64,000 bases of DNA from an uncultured Selenomonadales bacterium. GTDB lineage: Bacteria; Bacillota; Negativicutes; Acidaminococcales; Acidaminococcaceae. The translations under genes were made by a program, and so were the position numbers. The notes below the pieces were generated by a model that was not told the origin of the DNA, made no database searches, and saw only the letters and a program-made list of their open reading frames with translations. The stretch spans positions 23,641 through 87,640 of the forward strand of contig ONAV01000009.1 of assembly GCA_900315925.1 (NCBI GenBank), read 5' to 3'. Positions 20,813 through 29,899 of this stretch are shown one piece after another. Position 1 is the stretch's first letter, and the number at the start of each line of letters is the position of its first letter.

Positions 20813-21466
20813 ATGATTGAAAAATATATTGAACACACATTATTGAAACCGGAAGCGACCACGGCAGATATAATCAAACTGTGCCAGGAAGCCCGTGAAC
20901 ATAACTTCCTGGGCGTTTGTATCAATCCCTGTTTCGTGCCGCTGGCAAAACATCTGCTGGCAGGAACGGCGGTGAAAGTCGTGACCGTCGTAGGATTCCC
21001 TTTAGGCTGCGATGAGCCGGAGGTGAAAGCGGAGGCGACTCGTCGCGCGGTGCAGAACGGCGCTGACGAAATCGATATGGTCATCAACGTGGGCGCGTTG
21101 AAGGGCCGGGACAACGCCTATGTGGTGGAAGATATCCGCCAGGTAGTCGCTGCGGCAGGGGAAGCCCCTGTTAAAGTTATTATTGAGGCGTGCCTGTTAA
21201 ATGAAGAAGAAAAAATCCGTGCCTGCCGGATGATTGCCCAGGCGGGGGCTGCGTTTGTAAAAACGAGCACCGGTTTTAACAAAGGCGGCGCGACGGTGGA
21301 AGACGTGGCTCTGTTGTCCGGGGAAGCAAAAAATCTCGGACTGCGGGTAAAAGCTGCGGGAGGAATCCGGGATTACGCAACGGCAAAGGCCATGCTGAAA
21401 GCCGGGGCGGAACGGTTAGGCTGCAGCGCCGGAGTCAGGCTGGCGGAAGAAGAGGCCCGGGCATGA
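20813..21466 (+). CDS. deoC: Deoxyribose-phosphate aldolase
   Basis: 217 residues from ATG 20813, with CAGGAGA upstream. TIM-barrel aldolase with Schiff-base Lys150 (FVKTSTGF) and the proton-relay Lys180 (KAAGGIRD); [10 protein letters not shown] is conserved. It cleaves 2-deoxyribose-5-phosphate to glyceraldehyde-3-phosphate and acetaldehyde in deoxynucleoside salvage. The stop overlaps the walJ start (ATGA). The exported nucleoside hydrolase further along could feed the same salvage route; this is inference. Confidence 0.95.
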   Translation: MIEKYIEHTLLKPEATTADIIKLCQEAREHNFLGVCINPCFVPLAKHLLAGTAVKVVTVVGFPLGCDEPEVKAEATRRAVQNGADEIDMVINVGALKGRDNAYVVEDIRQVVAAAGEAPVKVIIEACLLNEEEKIRACRMIAQAGAAFVKTSTGFNKGGATVEDVALLSGEAKNLGLRVKAAGGIRDYATAKAMLKAGAERLGCSAGVRLAEEEARA

Positions 21467-22287
21467 GCTGTTTCCAAGTGGCAGTACTGGCCAGCGGCAG
21501 CAAAGGCAATGCGACCGTGATGCGCTGCGAAGCCGGAATGGTGCTGGTAGACGCGGGCATATCCTGCCGCCGTATCGTGCAGGGAATGCAGAAACTGGGG
21601 CTCCGTCCCGAAAATCTGGACGGGGTGTTTATCACCCATGAACACATCGACCATGTGAAAGGGCTGGAGACGTTTACCAAAAAGTACCCTGTTCCCATCT
21701 ATGCCAGTGCCGGAACCTGGCGGGGCATTAAGCAGACCTTGCCGCGGATTGACCTGCAGTTATGCAACCGGCATATCTTTGCACCCCAGACGGAACTCAC
21801 GCTGGGCGGTCTGCAGGTACGCAGTTTTTCCACGTCGCACGATGCGCAGGAACCGGCCGGGTATTCGTTCCGGTGCAAGGGCCATACCTTCAGTTACGTA
21901 ACGGATACCGGGTATGTCAGCGATATCGTAAAACGCGAGTTGGACGGAGCCGAAGTGCTGGTAATTGAAACCAATCACGACCCCATCCTGCTGAAAAACG
22001 GAAGCTATCCGCCAGTGCTTCAGAAGCGAATTTTAGGAACCCGGGGACACCTGGCCAACGAGACGGCCGGCCGACTGCTGACAACGATGAAAGTTTTGCC
22101 CCGGCAGGTTTTTCTGGCACACCTGAGTCAGGAAAACAATACGCCGGAACTGGCCTTGTCCACAGTCCAGGGTATTGTGACACAGCAATACCCGAACGCA
22201 ATGATTCAGTTCTATGTCACTTCGCAGGACGAAGTAGTAAAAAATAGAGAATGGGAGGATTACCATGAGCAAAACATTTTTGAATAA
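21463..22287 (+). CDS. walJ: MBL-fold metallohydrolase WalJ/YycJ
   Basis: 274 residues. Metallo-beta-lactamase fold with the metal motif THEHIDH and start [11 protein letters not shown]...[10 protein letters not shown], as in Bacillus WalJ (YycJ), a probable 5'-exonuclease linked to cell-wall and replication control. It is followed by an HtrA protease and rlmH, as in Bacillus, but no WalR/WalK genes are next to it. Its start overlaps deoC and its end overlaps htrA by 23 bases. Confidence 0.92.
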   Translation: MSCFQVAVLASGSKGNATVMRCEAGMVLVDAGISCRRIVQGMQKLGLRPENLDGVFITHEHIDHVKGLETFTKKYPVPIYASAGTWRGIKQTLPRIDLQLCNRHIFAPQTELTLGGLQVRSFSTSHDAQEPAGYSFRCKGHTFSYVTDTGYVSDIVKRELDGAEVLVIETNHDPILLKNGSYPPVLQKRILGTRGHLANETAGRLLTTMKVLPRQVFLAHLSQENNTPELALSTVQGIVTQQYPNAMIQFYVTSQDEVVKNREWEDYHEQNIFE

Positions 22288-23410
22288 GGCAGGTAAATTA
22301 ACCTTCAGCTTATTGCTGGCGATGAGTATGCTGTTTAGCGGTTGCGGCGGCGACAGCGGTAAGGCTGCTGCTCCGGATGCCAACAAGAAACCGGCGGCTC
22401 CGGCTACGGAACAGGCGGCGCAGAAGAACGCTGAAAAGAAAGCGGAAGAAATTGATAAGAAGATGTCCGGCGCACGGAATACGCCTATCGTGCAGGCTGC
22501 TAAAAAGGTTGGGCCTACGGTCGTGGGTATTACCAACAAGGCGTATGTACGGGACTTTTTCAACCGGGTGCAGCTGGCGGAACGTGGCTATGGTTCCGGT
22601 GTTATCTATGATAAATCCGGTCTGATCGTGACCAATAACCACGTGGTGGACGGAGCGTCCGAAATCATCGTGAGCCTGGCGGACGGACGCAGTGCCCAGG
22701 GTAAGGTACTGGGTACTGATGCAGCCACGGACCTGGCTGTAGTCAAGATCGATCTGGATAATCTGCCGGTTGCGGAGTTCGGTGATTCTTCCACGGTTCA
22801 GGTTGGCGAACCGGCCATTGCCATCGGCAACCCGCTGGGTATGGAATTCCGGGGCAGCGTAACGGTGGGCATCATCTCCGCCCTGAACCGCTCCGTGGAA
22901 ATCGGGGAAAAGAAGTTCACCCTGTTCCAGACCGACGCAGCTATCAACCCGGGTAACTCCGGCGGCGCACTGGTGAACGCGGACGGTGAAATCATCGGTA
23001 TCAACAGCGCCAAGATTGGCGTATCCAATGTAGAGGGCATGGGCTTTGCCATTCCTATCAATAATGTAAAACCCATCATCAAAGAACTGGCGGCCAAAGG
23101 CCGGGTAGCTCACCCGTATGTAGGCGCGTCCCTTATTGACAAGGACATTGCCAAACATTACGGCTTCGATATGGACCTGCATGACGGCCTGTTCATCATG
23201 AAGCTGTCCAAGGGCGGCCCGCTGGCCCGTTCCGGCGCACGCACCGGCGATATCATCACGGAGTTTAACGGGGTGAAAGTTCATACCGTTGCCGCATTGC
23301 GGGACGAAATTGCGAAACACCAGGTGGGAGACCAGGTGAATATCACCATTCTGCGAAACGAGACCCAGATGACGCTGGCCGTTACCCTGCAGGAATATCC
23401 GAGAAGCTGA
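22265..23410 (+). CDS. HtrA/DegP-like serine protease, lipoprotein type
   Basis: 381 residues. The lipobox LFSGC (Cys27) predicts lipid anchoring rather than the usual transmembrane helix of Firmicute HtrA. The trypsin-like triad is intact: His126 (NNHVVDG), Asp156 (ATDLAVV) and Ser232 (GNSGGA). One PDZ domain follows (VGASLIDKD...GPLARSGARTGDII). It degrades or refolds misfolded envelope proteins. The start overlaps the end of walJ by 23 bases, so expression is coupled. Confidence 0.94.
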   Translation: MSKTFLNKAGKLTFSLLLAMSMLFSGCGGDSGKAAAPDANKKPAAPATEQAAQKNAEKKAEEIDKKMSGARNTPIVQAAKKVGPTVVGITNKAYVRDFFNRVQLAERGYGSGVIYDKSGLIVTNNHVVDGASEIIVSLADGRSAQGKVLGTDAATDLAVVKIDLDNLPVAEFGDSSTVQVGEPAIAIGNPLGMEFRGSVTVGIISALNRSVEIGEKKFTLFQTDAAINPGNSGGALVNADGEIIGINSAKIGVSNVEGMGFAIPINNVKPIIKELAAKGRVAHPYVGASLIDKDIAKHYGFDMDLHDGLFIMKLSKGGPLARSGARTGDIITEFNGVKVHTVAALRDEIAKHQVGDQVNITILRNETQMTLAVTLQEYPRS

Positions 23411-23495
23411 TTGACTCGAAAGGGAAGTTTTGCATCAGAAACCTGCTTTTGCAATGAAGAAGTTTCAGGCCTATGTGGCTGTTAAAAATTGAAGA

Positions 23496-23521
23496 GCCGC
23501 CCGTACCTGGGCGGCTTTTTT
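23496..23521 (+). terminator. Terminator after htrA
   Basis: GCCGCCC-GTACCT-GGGCGGC followed by T6. Confidence 0.9.
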
Positions 23522-23629
23522 CAACACCAGTCAGATTGTTAATTGTTTGCAACAAAAAGTTGCAATGCATGTTTCATTGCCGGAACACGAATTTGATTGA
23601 TGGTTCAAAAAATTTAACGGTGAACACCT

Positions 23630-24109
23630 ATGAAAATTACCATTGCCTGCGTAGGCAAACTGAAAGAAAAATATCTGACGGCAGCCATGGACGAATATGT
23701 GAAACGGCTGCAGCCTTTCTGCAAACTGGAGATTATCGGTATTAACGAAGAAAAAATGCCGCAGGAGCCTTCGGAAGCAGAACGGGAGCAGGTGCTGGAA
23801 AAAGAAACACAACGGCTGCTGTCCATAATCCCGGAGCATTCCTATGTAATTCTGTTGGACTTGCAGGGAAAACAGATTACCAGTCCGGAACTGGCGGAAA
23901 AAATGGACGCGCTGGCAGTACAGGGCGTCAGCCATATTACGTTTGTCATCGGCGGCGCTTTCGGCTATACGGATGCGTTGCGGAAAAAAGCGGACTTCCG
24001 CTGGTCCTTTTCCAAACTGACTTTTACCCACCAGATGATCCGCGTGCTACTGGCGGAACAGATTTACAGGGCGTTTAAGATCAGTAAGGGGGAAAAGTAT
24101 CATTGGTAA
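23630..24109 (+). CDS. rlmH: 23S rRNA (pseudouridine1915-N3)-methyltransferase
   Basis: 159 residues, the exact family size. SPOUT fold markers: ITIACVGKLKEKYL start, LLDLQGKQITSPELAE, FVIGGAFGYTD (SAM loop) and the C-terminal FSKLTFTHQMIRVLLAEQIYRAFKI. It methylates pseudouridine 1915 of 23S rRNA. It is separated from htrA by a terminator and followed by a long palindromic repeat. Confidence 0.97.
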   Translation: MKITIACVGKLKEKYLTAAMDEYVKRLQPFCKLEIIGINEEKMPQEPSEAEREQVLEKETQRLLSIIPEHSYVILLDLQGKQITSPELAEKMDALAVQGVSHITFVIGGAFGYTDALRKKADFRWSFSKLTFTHQMIRVLLAEQIYRAFKISKGEKYHW

Positions 24110-24132
24110 ACGAATAGGAATTTGTATGACGG

Positions 24133-24319
24133 CGTGATGCGGCAGGGAAAAGACATTGCAAAACGCTCACGGCTTGCTATTCCATGGACTCATTTGCCTG
24201 TGGCTTCGGAACTAGCGACTTCGTCCCTCAGACAGCCTTGCCACGACGGCAAATTTCATCTCATGGGATGACGCAACCCGTTCGAAGTTTTGCCCATGCC
24301 TTTTCCCTGCCGGAATCAC
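24133..24319. repeat. Family A palindromic intergenic element, copy 1
   Basis: About 187 bases that fold back on themselves. The outer stem GTGATGC-GGCAGGGAAAAG (24134-24152) pairs with CTTTTCCCTGCCGGAATCAC (24300-24319); then GCAAAAC (24158-24164) with GTTTTGC (24287-24293); then an inner stem (TTTGCC..TGTGGC with GCCACGACGGCAAA); apex around GACTTCGTC. It sits just after rlmH. A second copy after the ABC-F gene keeps the centre nearly identical and changes the outer stems with pairing preserved. No open frame or T run; function unknown. Confidence 0.8.
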
Positions 24320-24452
24320 ATTACCGCTGCTTCCCCTTTTTTATAAAATGGTAATGCACCATACTCAATTTTAGTGTATAATGATTTTAGAAAGACTAGC
24401 TTTTTTTAAAAGTCTGAAAATAAATTCTTGACACCCGGAGGGAGGAGATCCG

Positions 24453-25571
24453 ATGAAAACCTGGAAATGTTTGTTGCAGACGACTTGTGTTGCGGCTCTG
24501 GTAGGCGCCACGGCGATGACCATGACGGCTTCTGCCGCAAAGGCACCTTTGGCGAAAGCACCGGAAAAAATCCCCGTCATTCTGGACGCGGACATGGTGG
24601 ATTTGTTTGATGACGGCGTAGCCTTACTGATACTGGCCCAGTCTCCCAAAGTAGACTTAAAGGGCGTAACGGTGGTAATCGGCAACAGCTGGGTAGAAGA
24701 CGGCGTAGCCAGCACGATTCGCCATCTGGAAGGCATCGGCAGGACCGATATACCGGTTTTTGCCGGCAATAACAAACCGACCCGGCCCGGCCGTATTGAA
24801 AATATTAAGGCAGAAAAGAAACTGTGGGGCCGCGGCCACGACTCTCACTTGGGCGCAGCGGGGTATCCTAAGCCTGCTTCCTGGCAGGAAACTTACCGGG
24901 AACGGTATAAGAGCGAGCCTACCATTGGGCCGAAGGCGGAAGACGCCAGCGATTTTATCATCCGTACCATTAAAGAAAATCCTCATAAAGTGACGATTGT
25001 AGGGATCGGCACCGGCGGCAATATTGCCAAAGCGTTGGAAAAAGATCCGTCCATCGCCCCGCTGGCGAAGGAAATCGTATACATGGCAGGCGCGTTCCTG
25101 CACGCGGGTAATGTAATGCCTACCGCGGAGTTTAATGTGTGGCTGGATCCGGAATCTGCGAAAAAGGAATATCGCGGAGCCTGGCCCAAACAGACCTTCT
25201 TCCCGCTGGATGTATGTGAAAACGAAAGAATCAATTACAAGAATTTCCTGGATCTGGAAAAGCGGGTAAAAAATCCCGTTTTCAAACATATGTGGGAAAA
25301 TCATTACCAGACCCCGCTGTTCCGGAATAATCAAAAATTCGAGAACTATATCTGGGATGTACTGGCCGCGTCTTATGTGCTTGATCCGTCCATCGTTACC
25401 GAAGAAGTGTTCATGCCGGTTGACGTAAACGATACCTACTCCCTGTCTTACGGCGAGACGCTGGCTTTTGCGGGACCGGGACCGGAAGGTTCCCAGAAGG
25501 CCCACATCGTACAGAAGATTGACCGCAAGAAAGTTTGGAAAATCGTAACGGATACCTTTGATAAATTATAA
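24453..25571 (+). CDS. Exported nucleoside hydrolase-like protein
   Basis: 372 residues with a Sec signal peptide (cleavage likely after ASA, about residue 28). The mature part follows the inosine/uridine-preferring nucleoside hydrolase layout: N-terminal Asp cluster, IGNSWVEDGVAS, IRHLEGIGRTDIPVFAG, EFNVWLDPESA and a late Asp. The Asp cluster is DADMVDLFDDG instead of the usual DxDxGxDD, i.e. two extra residues. It probably cleaves ribosides in the periplasm, feeding bases to salvage; substrate unknown. -10 TATAAT at 24377-24382. Confidence 0.82.
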   Translation: MKTWKCLLQTTCVAALVGATAMTMTASAAKAPLAKAPEKIPVILDADMVDLFDDGVALLILAQSPKVDLKGVTVVIGNSWVEDGVASTIRHLEGIGRTDIPVFAGNNKPTRPGRIENIKAEKKLWGRGHDSHLGAAGYPKPASWQETYRERYKSEPTIGPKAEDASDFIIRTIKENPHKVTIVGIGTGGNIAKALEKDPSIAPLAKEIVYMAGAFLHAGNVMPTAEFNVWLDPESAKKEYRGAWPKQTFFPLDVCENERINYKNFLDLEKRVKNPVFKHMWENHYQTPLFRNNQKFENYIWDVLAASYVLDPSIVTEEVFMPVDVNDTYSLSYGETLAFAGPGPEGSQKAHIVQKIDRKKVWKIVTDTFDKL

Positions 25572-25672
25572 GGAACTGTTGAACCTGTGCCGTTCGCATG
25601 GTCGATGACAAACACTCCTGCGAATGGACCGGCGGTTCCAAAGTTATGTTGTAAACGTAGAGGAACTTATTT

Positions 25673-26485
25673 ATGAATCTCTTTACCCCTGCTGAATTTA
25701 CGGAGAATTATGCCCAGGCCGGCGTGAAAAAAGCGTCATTGCCAGTGGGTAAAATGCTTTTGCTGGGTATGCTGGCCGGCTTCCTGATTGCCATGGGCGG
25801 CGCCACGGCCAGTACCGCGTCCCATGCCATCCCTAATGCGGGGCTGGCAAAGATGGTCAGCGGTCTGCTGTTCCCCTTTGGTCTGGCCATGGTCATTCTT
25901 ACGGGCGCAGAATTATTTACCGGAAACGTGTTAATCAATATTTCCGTTTTTGAAGGAAAAACAGGATTCGGTTCCATGCTGCGCAACTGGGTGTGGGTGT
26001 ATATCGGTAATTTCTGCGGCGCCATTCTGGTAGCAGCGGGAATGGCGTTTTTAGGCTGCCTGAATTTGTCCGGCGGAGGCTTCGCCGTGTCGGCAATCAA
26101 GGTGGCGGCAGCCAAAAATTCGATTCCATTTCTGACGGCGGTGGGGCTGGGCTTTTTCTGTAATGTGCTGGTAACCATTGGCGTGCTGATCAGTCTGGGC
26201 TCTAAAGATACCATCGGACGTTTTATCGGCGCCTATATGCCGGTAGCTTTCTTCGTCATCTGCGGCTTTGAGCACAGCATTGCCAACATGTATTATGTGC
26301 CCACCGGTATTTTTGCCGCGTCGAACCCGGCGTACCAGGCGCTGGCTGTGAAAGCCGGAGTCAATCTTGCCAATGTCAGCTGGGGAAGTTTCTTTATGGG
26401 AAATCTCCTGCCCGTGACGCTGGGCAATATATTAGGCGGACTTGCCATCAGCTTTATCTTCTGGTATTGTTACGGGAAAAAATAA
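25673..26485 (+). CDS. Formate/nitrite transporter (FNT) family channel
   Basis: 270 residues, six hydrophobic helices. FNT family marks: FTPAEFTENYAQAGVKKA start, GGATASTASHA, GAELFTGN and CGFEHSIANMYYVPTG. FNT channels pass formate, nitrite or hydrosulfide as pentamers in the cytoplasmic membrane. In a pyruvate-fermenting anaerobe formate is the natural guess, but no formate-lyase is visible nearby. Terminator follows. Confidence 0.9.
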   Translation: MNLFTPAEFTENYAQAGVKKASLPVGKMLLLGMLAGFLIAMGGATASTASHAIPNAGLAKMVSGLLFPFGLAMVILTGAELFTGNVLINISVFEGKTGFGSMLRNWVWVYIGNFCGAILVAAGMAFLGCLNLSGGGFAVSAIKVAAAKNSIPFLTAVGLGFFCNVLVTIGVLISLGSKDTIGRFIGAYMPVAFFVICGFEHSIANMYYVPTGIFAASNPAYQALAVKAGVNLANVSWGSFFMGNLLPVTLGNILGGLAISFIFWYCYGKK

Positions 26486-26546
26486 AAAACAAACTGGTTT
26501 ATGTCAGAAACTTTATATCATACCGTCTGATCATAACCGAGCTAAA

Positions 26547-26575
26547 GCCTGCTTGCAATACAGCAGGCTTCTTTT
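26547..26575 (+). terminator. Terminator after the FNT gene
   Basis: GCCTGCT / AGCAGGC stem with an 8-base loop, then TTCTTTT. It ends only four bases before the ribosome site of the next gene. Confidence 0.7.
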
Positions 26576-26590
26576 ATAAAAGGTGGATCT

Positions 26591-28594
26591 ATGTTACTTC
26601 TTTCGATTGAGAATCTGGCCCACAGTTATGGGGAACGGACGCTTTTTAAAAATGTAAATTTCAATATTGAAACCGGAAATAAAATCGGCCTCATCGGCAT
26701 CAACGGCACAGGGAAATCCACATTGCTGCGGCATATTGCGGAACTGGACGGGGGCAAGGACCCGGAAACGGGCGAGCCGGGAAAGATTATTCCGAACGGT
26801 ACCTGCGTCATGGAATATCTGCCGCAGGACCCTCCTTTTGAACCGGATGCCACGGTGATCGGGCAGATTTTCCGGGGCGATTCCCCCATGATGAAACTGC
26901 TGCGGAGCTATGAAACCGTGTTAGATGAAACGGCGCTGCAACCGGATGATGCGGCGGTGCAGCGGAAACTGCTGGAAGTGCAGCAGCAGATGGACCAGCA
27001 TTTTGCCTGGCAGCTGGAAAGCGAGGCAAAGGCGGTATTAAGCCGTTTGGGGATTACGGATTTCAATCAGAAGATGAAGACCCTGTCCGGCGGGCAGCGC
27101 AAGCGGGTGGCCCTGGCCGGCGTGCTGGTGCGTCCCTCCGATCTGCTGATCCTGGATGAGCCGACGAACCACATGGACAATGAAACCGTTGCCTGGCTGG
27201 AGGGACAGTTACAGAAGCGCAAGGGCGCGCTTCTGATGGTGACCCATGACCGGTATTTCTTTGACCGCGTCATCAACCGCACGCTGGAACTGGATAACGG
27301 TACTGCCTATCTGTACACCGCCAACTACAGCGGCTTCCTGCAAAAACGAGCGGAGCGGAGGGAACTGGAAAGCGCGGCGGCCCGTAAGCTGCAGAATATT
27401 TACCGGCGAGAACTCGCCTGGATCAGCAGGGGTGCGGAAGCCCGCCGTACAAAGAAGAAGGACCGGGTAGAACGGTTTGCAGAAATCGAAGCGGCCGCCA
27501 AAGAAAAGGTGAACCGGCAGGAACTGGAAATCACTTCCGCGGCGACCCGCCTTGGCAAGACGGTGGTGGAACTGGAACACGTATCCTGCTTTTATGAAGG
27601 GATTGAATACATCCACGATTTCAGTTATATCCTGCTGCGGGATGACCGGGTGGGGATCATCGGTCCCAACGGCGTGGGGAAGACCACCCTGATGGATATC
27701 ATTGCAGGACGGCTGCAACCGGACAGCGGCACGGTAACCATTGGGCAGACGGTAAAGATTGGCTATTTTTCCCAGCACAGTGAATTTCCCGACACCCGGG
27801 AACGTGTGCTGGAATACATACGGGACGCAGGCAATTATGTGCTGGCGGCAGACGGGACCTATATCAGCGCGGCCATGATGCTGGAACGGTTCCTGTTCCC
27901 ACCGGAACTGCAGTGGGTGCCCATCAGCAAACTCAGCGGCGGGGAACAGCGGAGGCTGTACCTGCTGCGCATTCTGATGGAAGCGCCGAACGTGCTGCTG
28001 CTGGACGAACCTACCAACGACCTGGATATCCCTACGCTGTCGGTACTGGAAGAGTATCTGGATACCTTTGCGGGGGCTGTGATCGCCGTGTCCCATGACC
28101 GGTATTTCCTGGACCGCTTTGCCAGACGAATCTTTGCCGTTGAGGCAGGCGGTATGCTGCGGCAGTACCCCGGCGGTTACAGCGATTATGAAAGGAGCAG
28201 GCAGCTGGAGGCGATGGAGCAGGAAGAAATGAAAGGCCCCGGCGAAGTGCTGCAGAAAAATTCGCAAAACAAAAAGAAACCGGCTGAGAAGAACCAGACT
28301 GCCGGTTCCGGTGACGATGCAAAAAGAGAACAGGCTGAAGCGGATGGAGCGGGCAAAGAAGAAATCGAAAACAAATCTGCCGGCCTTACGTTCAGTGAAA
28401 AAATTGAACTGGAAAAGCTGGAAGAAACCATAGCGGGAAAAGAAGCGGAAAGCAAAATGATTTCCCGGGAAATAACCCTGGCCGGTAACGACTATGAAAA
28501 AATAGCGCAATTATCAGACGACTTAAACCGGGTGGAAAAGGAACTGGAAACGCTGACGGAACACTGGCTGGAACTCAGTGATAAAGAAGGATAG
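26591..28594 (+). CDS. ABC-F family ATPase, Uup-like
   Basis: 667 residues with two ABC domains and no membrane segments. Domain 1: GINGTGKST, LSGGQRKRVAL, ILDEPTNHMD. Domain 2: GPNGVGKTT, LSGGEQRRLYL, LLDEPTNDLD. Between them lies the charged interdomain linker (ARRTKKKDRVERF). The C-terminus is a long Lys/Glu coiled coil, as in Uup. ABC-F proteins act on ribosomes or branched DNA, not transport. The C-terminal arm suggests a Uup-type role rather than antibiotic protection, but that is not certain. Confidence 0.9.
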   Translation: MLLLSIENLAHSYGERTLFKNVNFNIETGNKIGLIGINGTGKSTLLRHIAELDGGKDPETGEPGKIIPNGTCVMEYLPQDPPFEPDATVIGQIFRGDSPMMKLLRSYETVLDETALQPDDAAVQRKLLEVQQQMDQHFAWQLESEAKAVLSRLGITDFNQKMKTLSGGQRKRVALAGVLVRPSDLLILDEPTNHMDNETVAWLEGQLQKRKGALLMVTHDRYFFDRVINRTLELDNGTAYLYTANYSGFLQKRAERRELESAAARKLQNIYRRELAWISRGAEARRTKKKDRVERFAEIEAAAKEKVNRQELEITSAATRLGKTVVELEHVSCFYEGIEYIHDFSYILLRDDRVGIIGPNGVGKTTLMDIIAGRLQPDSGTVTIGQTVKIGYFSQHSEFPDTRERVLEYIRDAGNYVLAADGTYISAAMMLERFLFPPELQWVPISKLSGGEQRRLYLLRILMEAPNVLLLDEPTNDLDIPTLSVLEEYLDTFAGAVIAVSHDRYFLDRFARRIFAVEAGGMLRQYPGGYSDYERSRQLEAMEQEEMKGPGEVLQKNSQNKKKPAEKNQTAGSGDDAKREQAEADGAGKEEIENKSAGLTFSEKIELEKLEETIAGKEAESKMISREITLAGNDYEKIAQLSDDLNRVEKELETLTEHWLELSDKEG

Positions 28595-28625
28595 ATAAGA
28601 TATATAAAAAGGAATTTAGCAAGCT

Positions 28626-28822
28626 ATAAAATATTCCGGCAAGGACAAGGCAACACAAACCCGTCAATGACTGCTATTCCATGGATTTATTCGCCTGTGG
28701 CTTCGGAACTCGGGACTTCGTCCCTCAAACAGCCTCGCCACGACGGCTCATTTCATCTCATGGAATGACGCAATCGTTGCCGATGGTTTGCTTATGCCTT
28801 GCCCTTGCGGCATAATCTTATG
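28626..28822. repeat. Family A palindromic intergenic element, copy 2
   Basis: Homologous to 24133-24319. The centre (CTATTCCATGG ... GCCTGTGGCTTCGGAACT ... CGCCACGACGGC ... CATTTCATCTCATGG) is nearly identical. The outer stem here is CCGGCAAGGACAAGGC with GCCTTGCCCTTGCGGC, and CAAAC with GTTTG, so bases differ from copy 1 but pair again. The apex GGGAC-TTC-GTCCC is a perfect small hairpin in this copy. It lies between the ABC-F gene and the amino-acid transporter promoter. Confidence 0.8.
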
Positions 28823-28844
28823 CTTGCAGATCCTGTTTTAGCCC

Positions 28845-28873
28845 TTTACAAATTTAGCAAGATAAAGTATAAT
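28845..28873 (+). promoter_or_regulatory. Promoter of the amino-acid ABC operon
   Basis: TTTACA, 17 bases, TATAAT; 36 bases before the GTG start. Confidence 0.75.
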
Positions 28874-28909
28874 TAACATACCATAAATATGAGGAAGGGG
28901 TTTTCCATC

Positions 28910-29689
28910 GTGAAAAAGATTTGTCTGGTATTATTTTCCATAATGATGATGCTTATGGTTGTGGGCTGCGGCAACAGCGGTCCGAAAAAGATGGTTATCG
29001 GCCTGGACGATAACTTTGCTCCTATGGGGTTCCGCAACGAGAAAAATGAAATTGTCGGCTTCGACATCGATCTGGCAAGGGAAGCCTGCAAACGCGCGGG
29101 CATGGAAGTTACGTTCAAACCCATTGACTGGAGCGCCAAGGAAGCCGAGCTGAACGGCAAGCGTATCGACGCCATCTGGAACTGCTTCACCATCAACCCG
29201 GAGCGTGAAAAAGTGATCCAGTTCTCCAAACCCTACATCAACAACTGCCAGGTTGTGGCTGTGCCCGTCGATTCCAAAGTCGAGACGCTGGCTGATTTGA
29301 AAGGCAAAACCGTCGGCGTGCAGGACGATTCCACCGGCAGCTATCTGCTGGACGGCAAGTACGCTGATCTGCGCAAAGGCCTGAAAGAATACAAAAAATA
29401 TCCTGACTTCGCTGCAGCATTCCTGGACATTGACTCCAAACGTCTGGATGCGGTTGTTGTGGACGAAATCCTGGTCCGTTACTACATGAAGAAGGCGCCC
29501 GGCAAATACAAAGTGCTGAAAGAAGACCTGGGCAAAGAAGTTGTAGGCGTTGGTTTCCGCAAGGACGACAAGGAATTTGCGGCTCGCATCGACAAAATTC
29601 TGGACGAAATGAAGAAAGACGGTACCTGCAAGAAGATCTCCATGCAGTGGTTCGGTACGGACATCACCCGCTACGAGGATAAAAAATAA
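28910..29689 (+). CDS. Amino-acid ABC transporter substrate-binding lipoprotein
   Basis: 259 residues from GTG 28910, 9 bases after AGGAAGGGG; the ATG at 28889 has no ribosome site. Lipobox MVVGC (Cys20). Type-II periplasmic binding protein family 3 marks: GLDDNFAPMGFRNEKNEIVGFDIDLA, FSKPYINNC, LKGKTVGVQDDSTG. It captures a polar amino acid and hands it to the permease downstream. The exact ligand cannot be read from sequence. Confidence 0.94.
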   Translation: MKKICLVLFSIMMMLMVVGCGNSGPKKMVIGLDDNFAPMGFRNEKNEIVGFDIDLAREACKRAGMEVTFKPIDWSAKEAELNGKRIDAIWNCFTINPEREKVIQFSKPYINNCQVVAVPVDSKVETLADLKGKTVGVQDDSTGSYLLDGKYADLRKGLKEYKKYPDFAAAFLDIDSKRLDAVVVDEILVRYYMKKAPGKYKVLKEDLGKEVVGVGFRKDDKEFAARIDKILDEMKKDGTCKKISMQWFGTDITRYEDKK

Positions 29690-29786
29690 TCCGTCGGCAA
29701 CGGAAGGCTGCGCAAACCTGTGAATCGGACCGGTTCATGCAGGCAACTGACGTTGTTGTTACATCTATCTTAAAGAAAATAGCAGC

Positions 29787-29814
29787 AAGGCCGATGGTTT
29801 GTACCACCGGCCTT
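29787..29814 (+). promoter_or_regulatory. Intercistronic hairpin between binding protein and permease
   Basis: AAGGCCGATGGT-TTGT-ACCACCGGCCTT: 12-bp stem with one mismatch and no T run. Such a hairpin typically protects the upstream mRNA and keeps the binding protein in excess over the membrane parts. Confidence 0.6.
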
Positions 29815-29899
29815 TGCGTGCGTTAAGGAGCCGCTGATTTTCTCTTCTGCTGTTATGCAGGCTGAAGCAGCAGCCGTTCCTGAAATAACGGAGCATTTT

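Noticed and set aside
29787..29814. Terminator after the amino-acid binding protein
   Set aside because: The stem is strong but no T run follows, and the permease and ATPase genes continue on the same strand; treated as an mRNA-stabilising hairpin.
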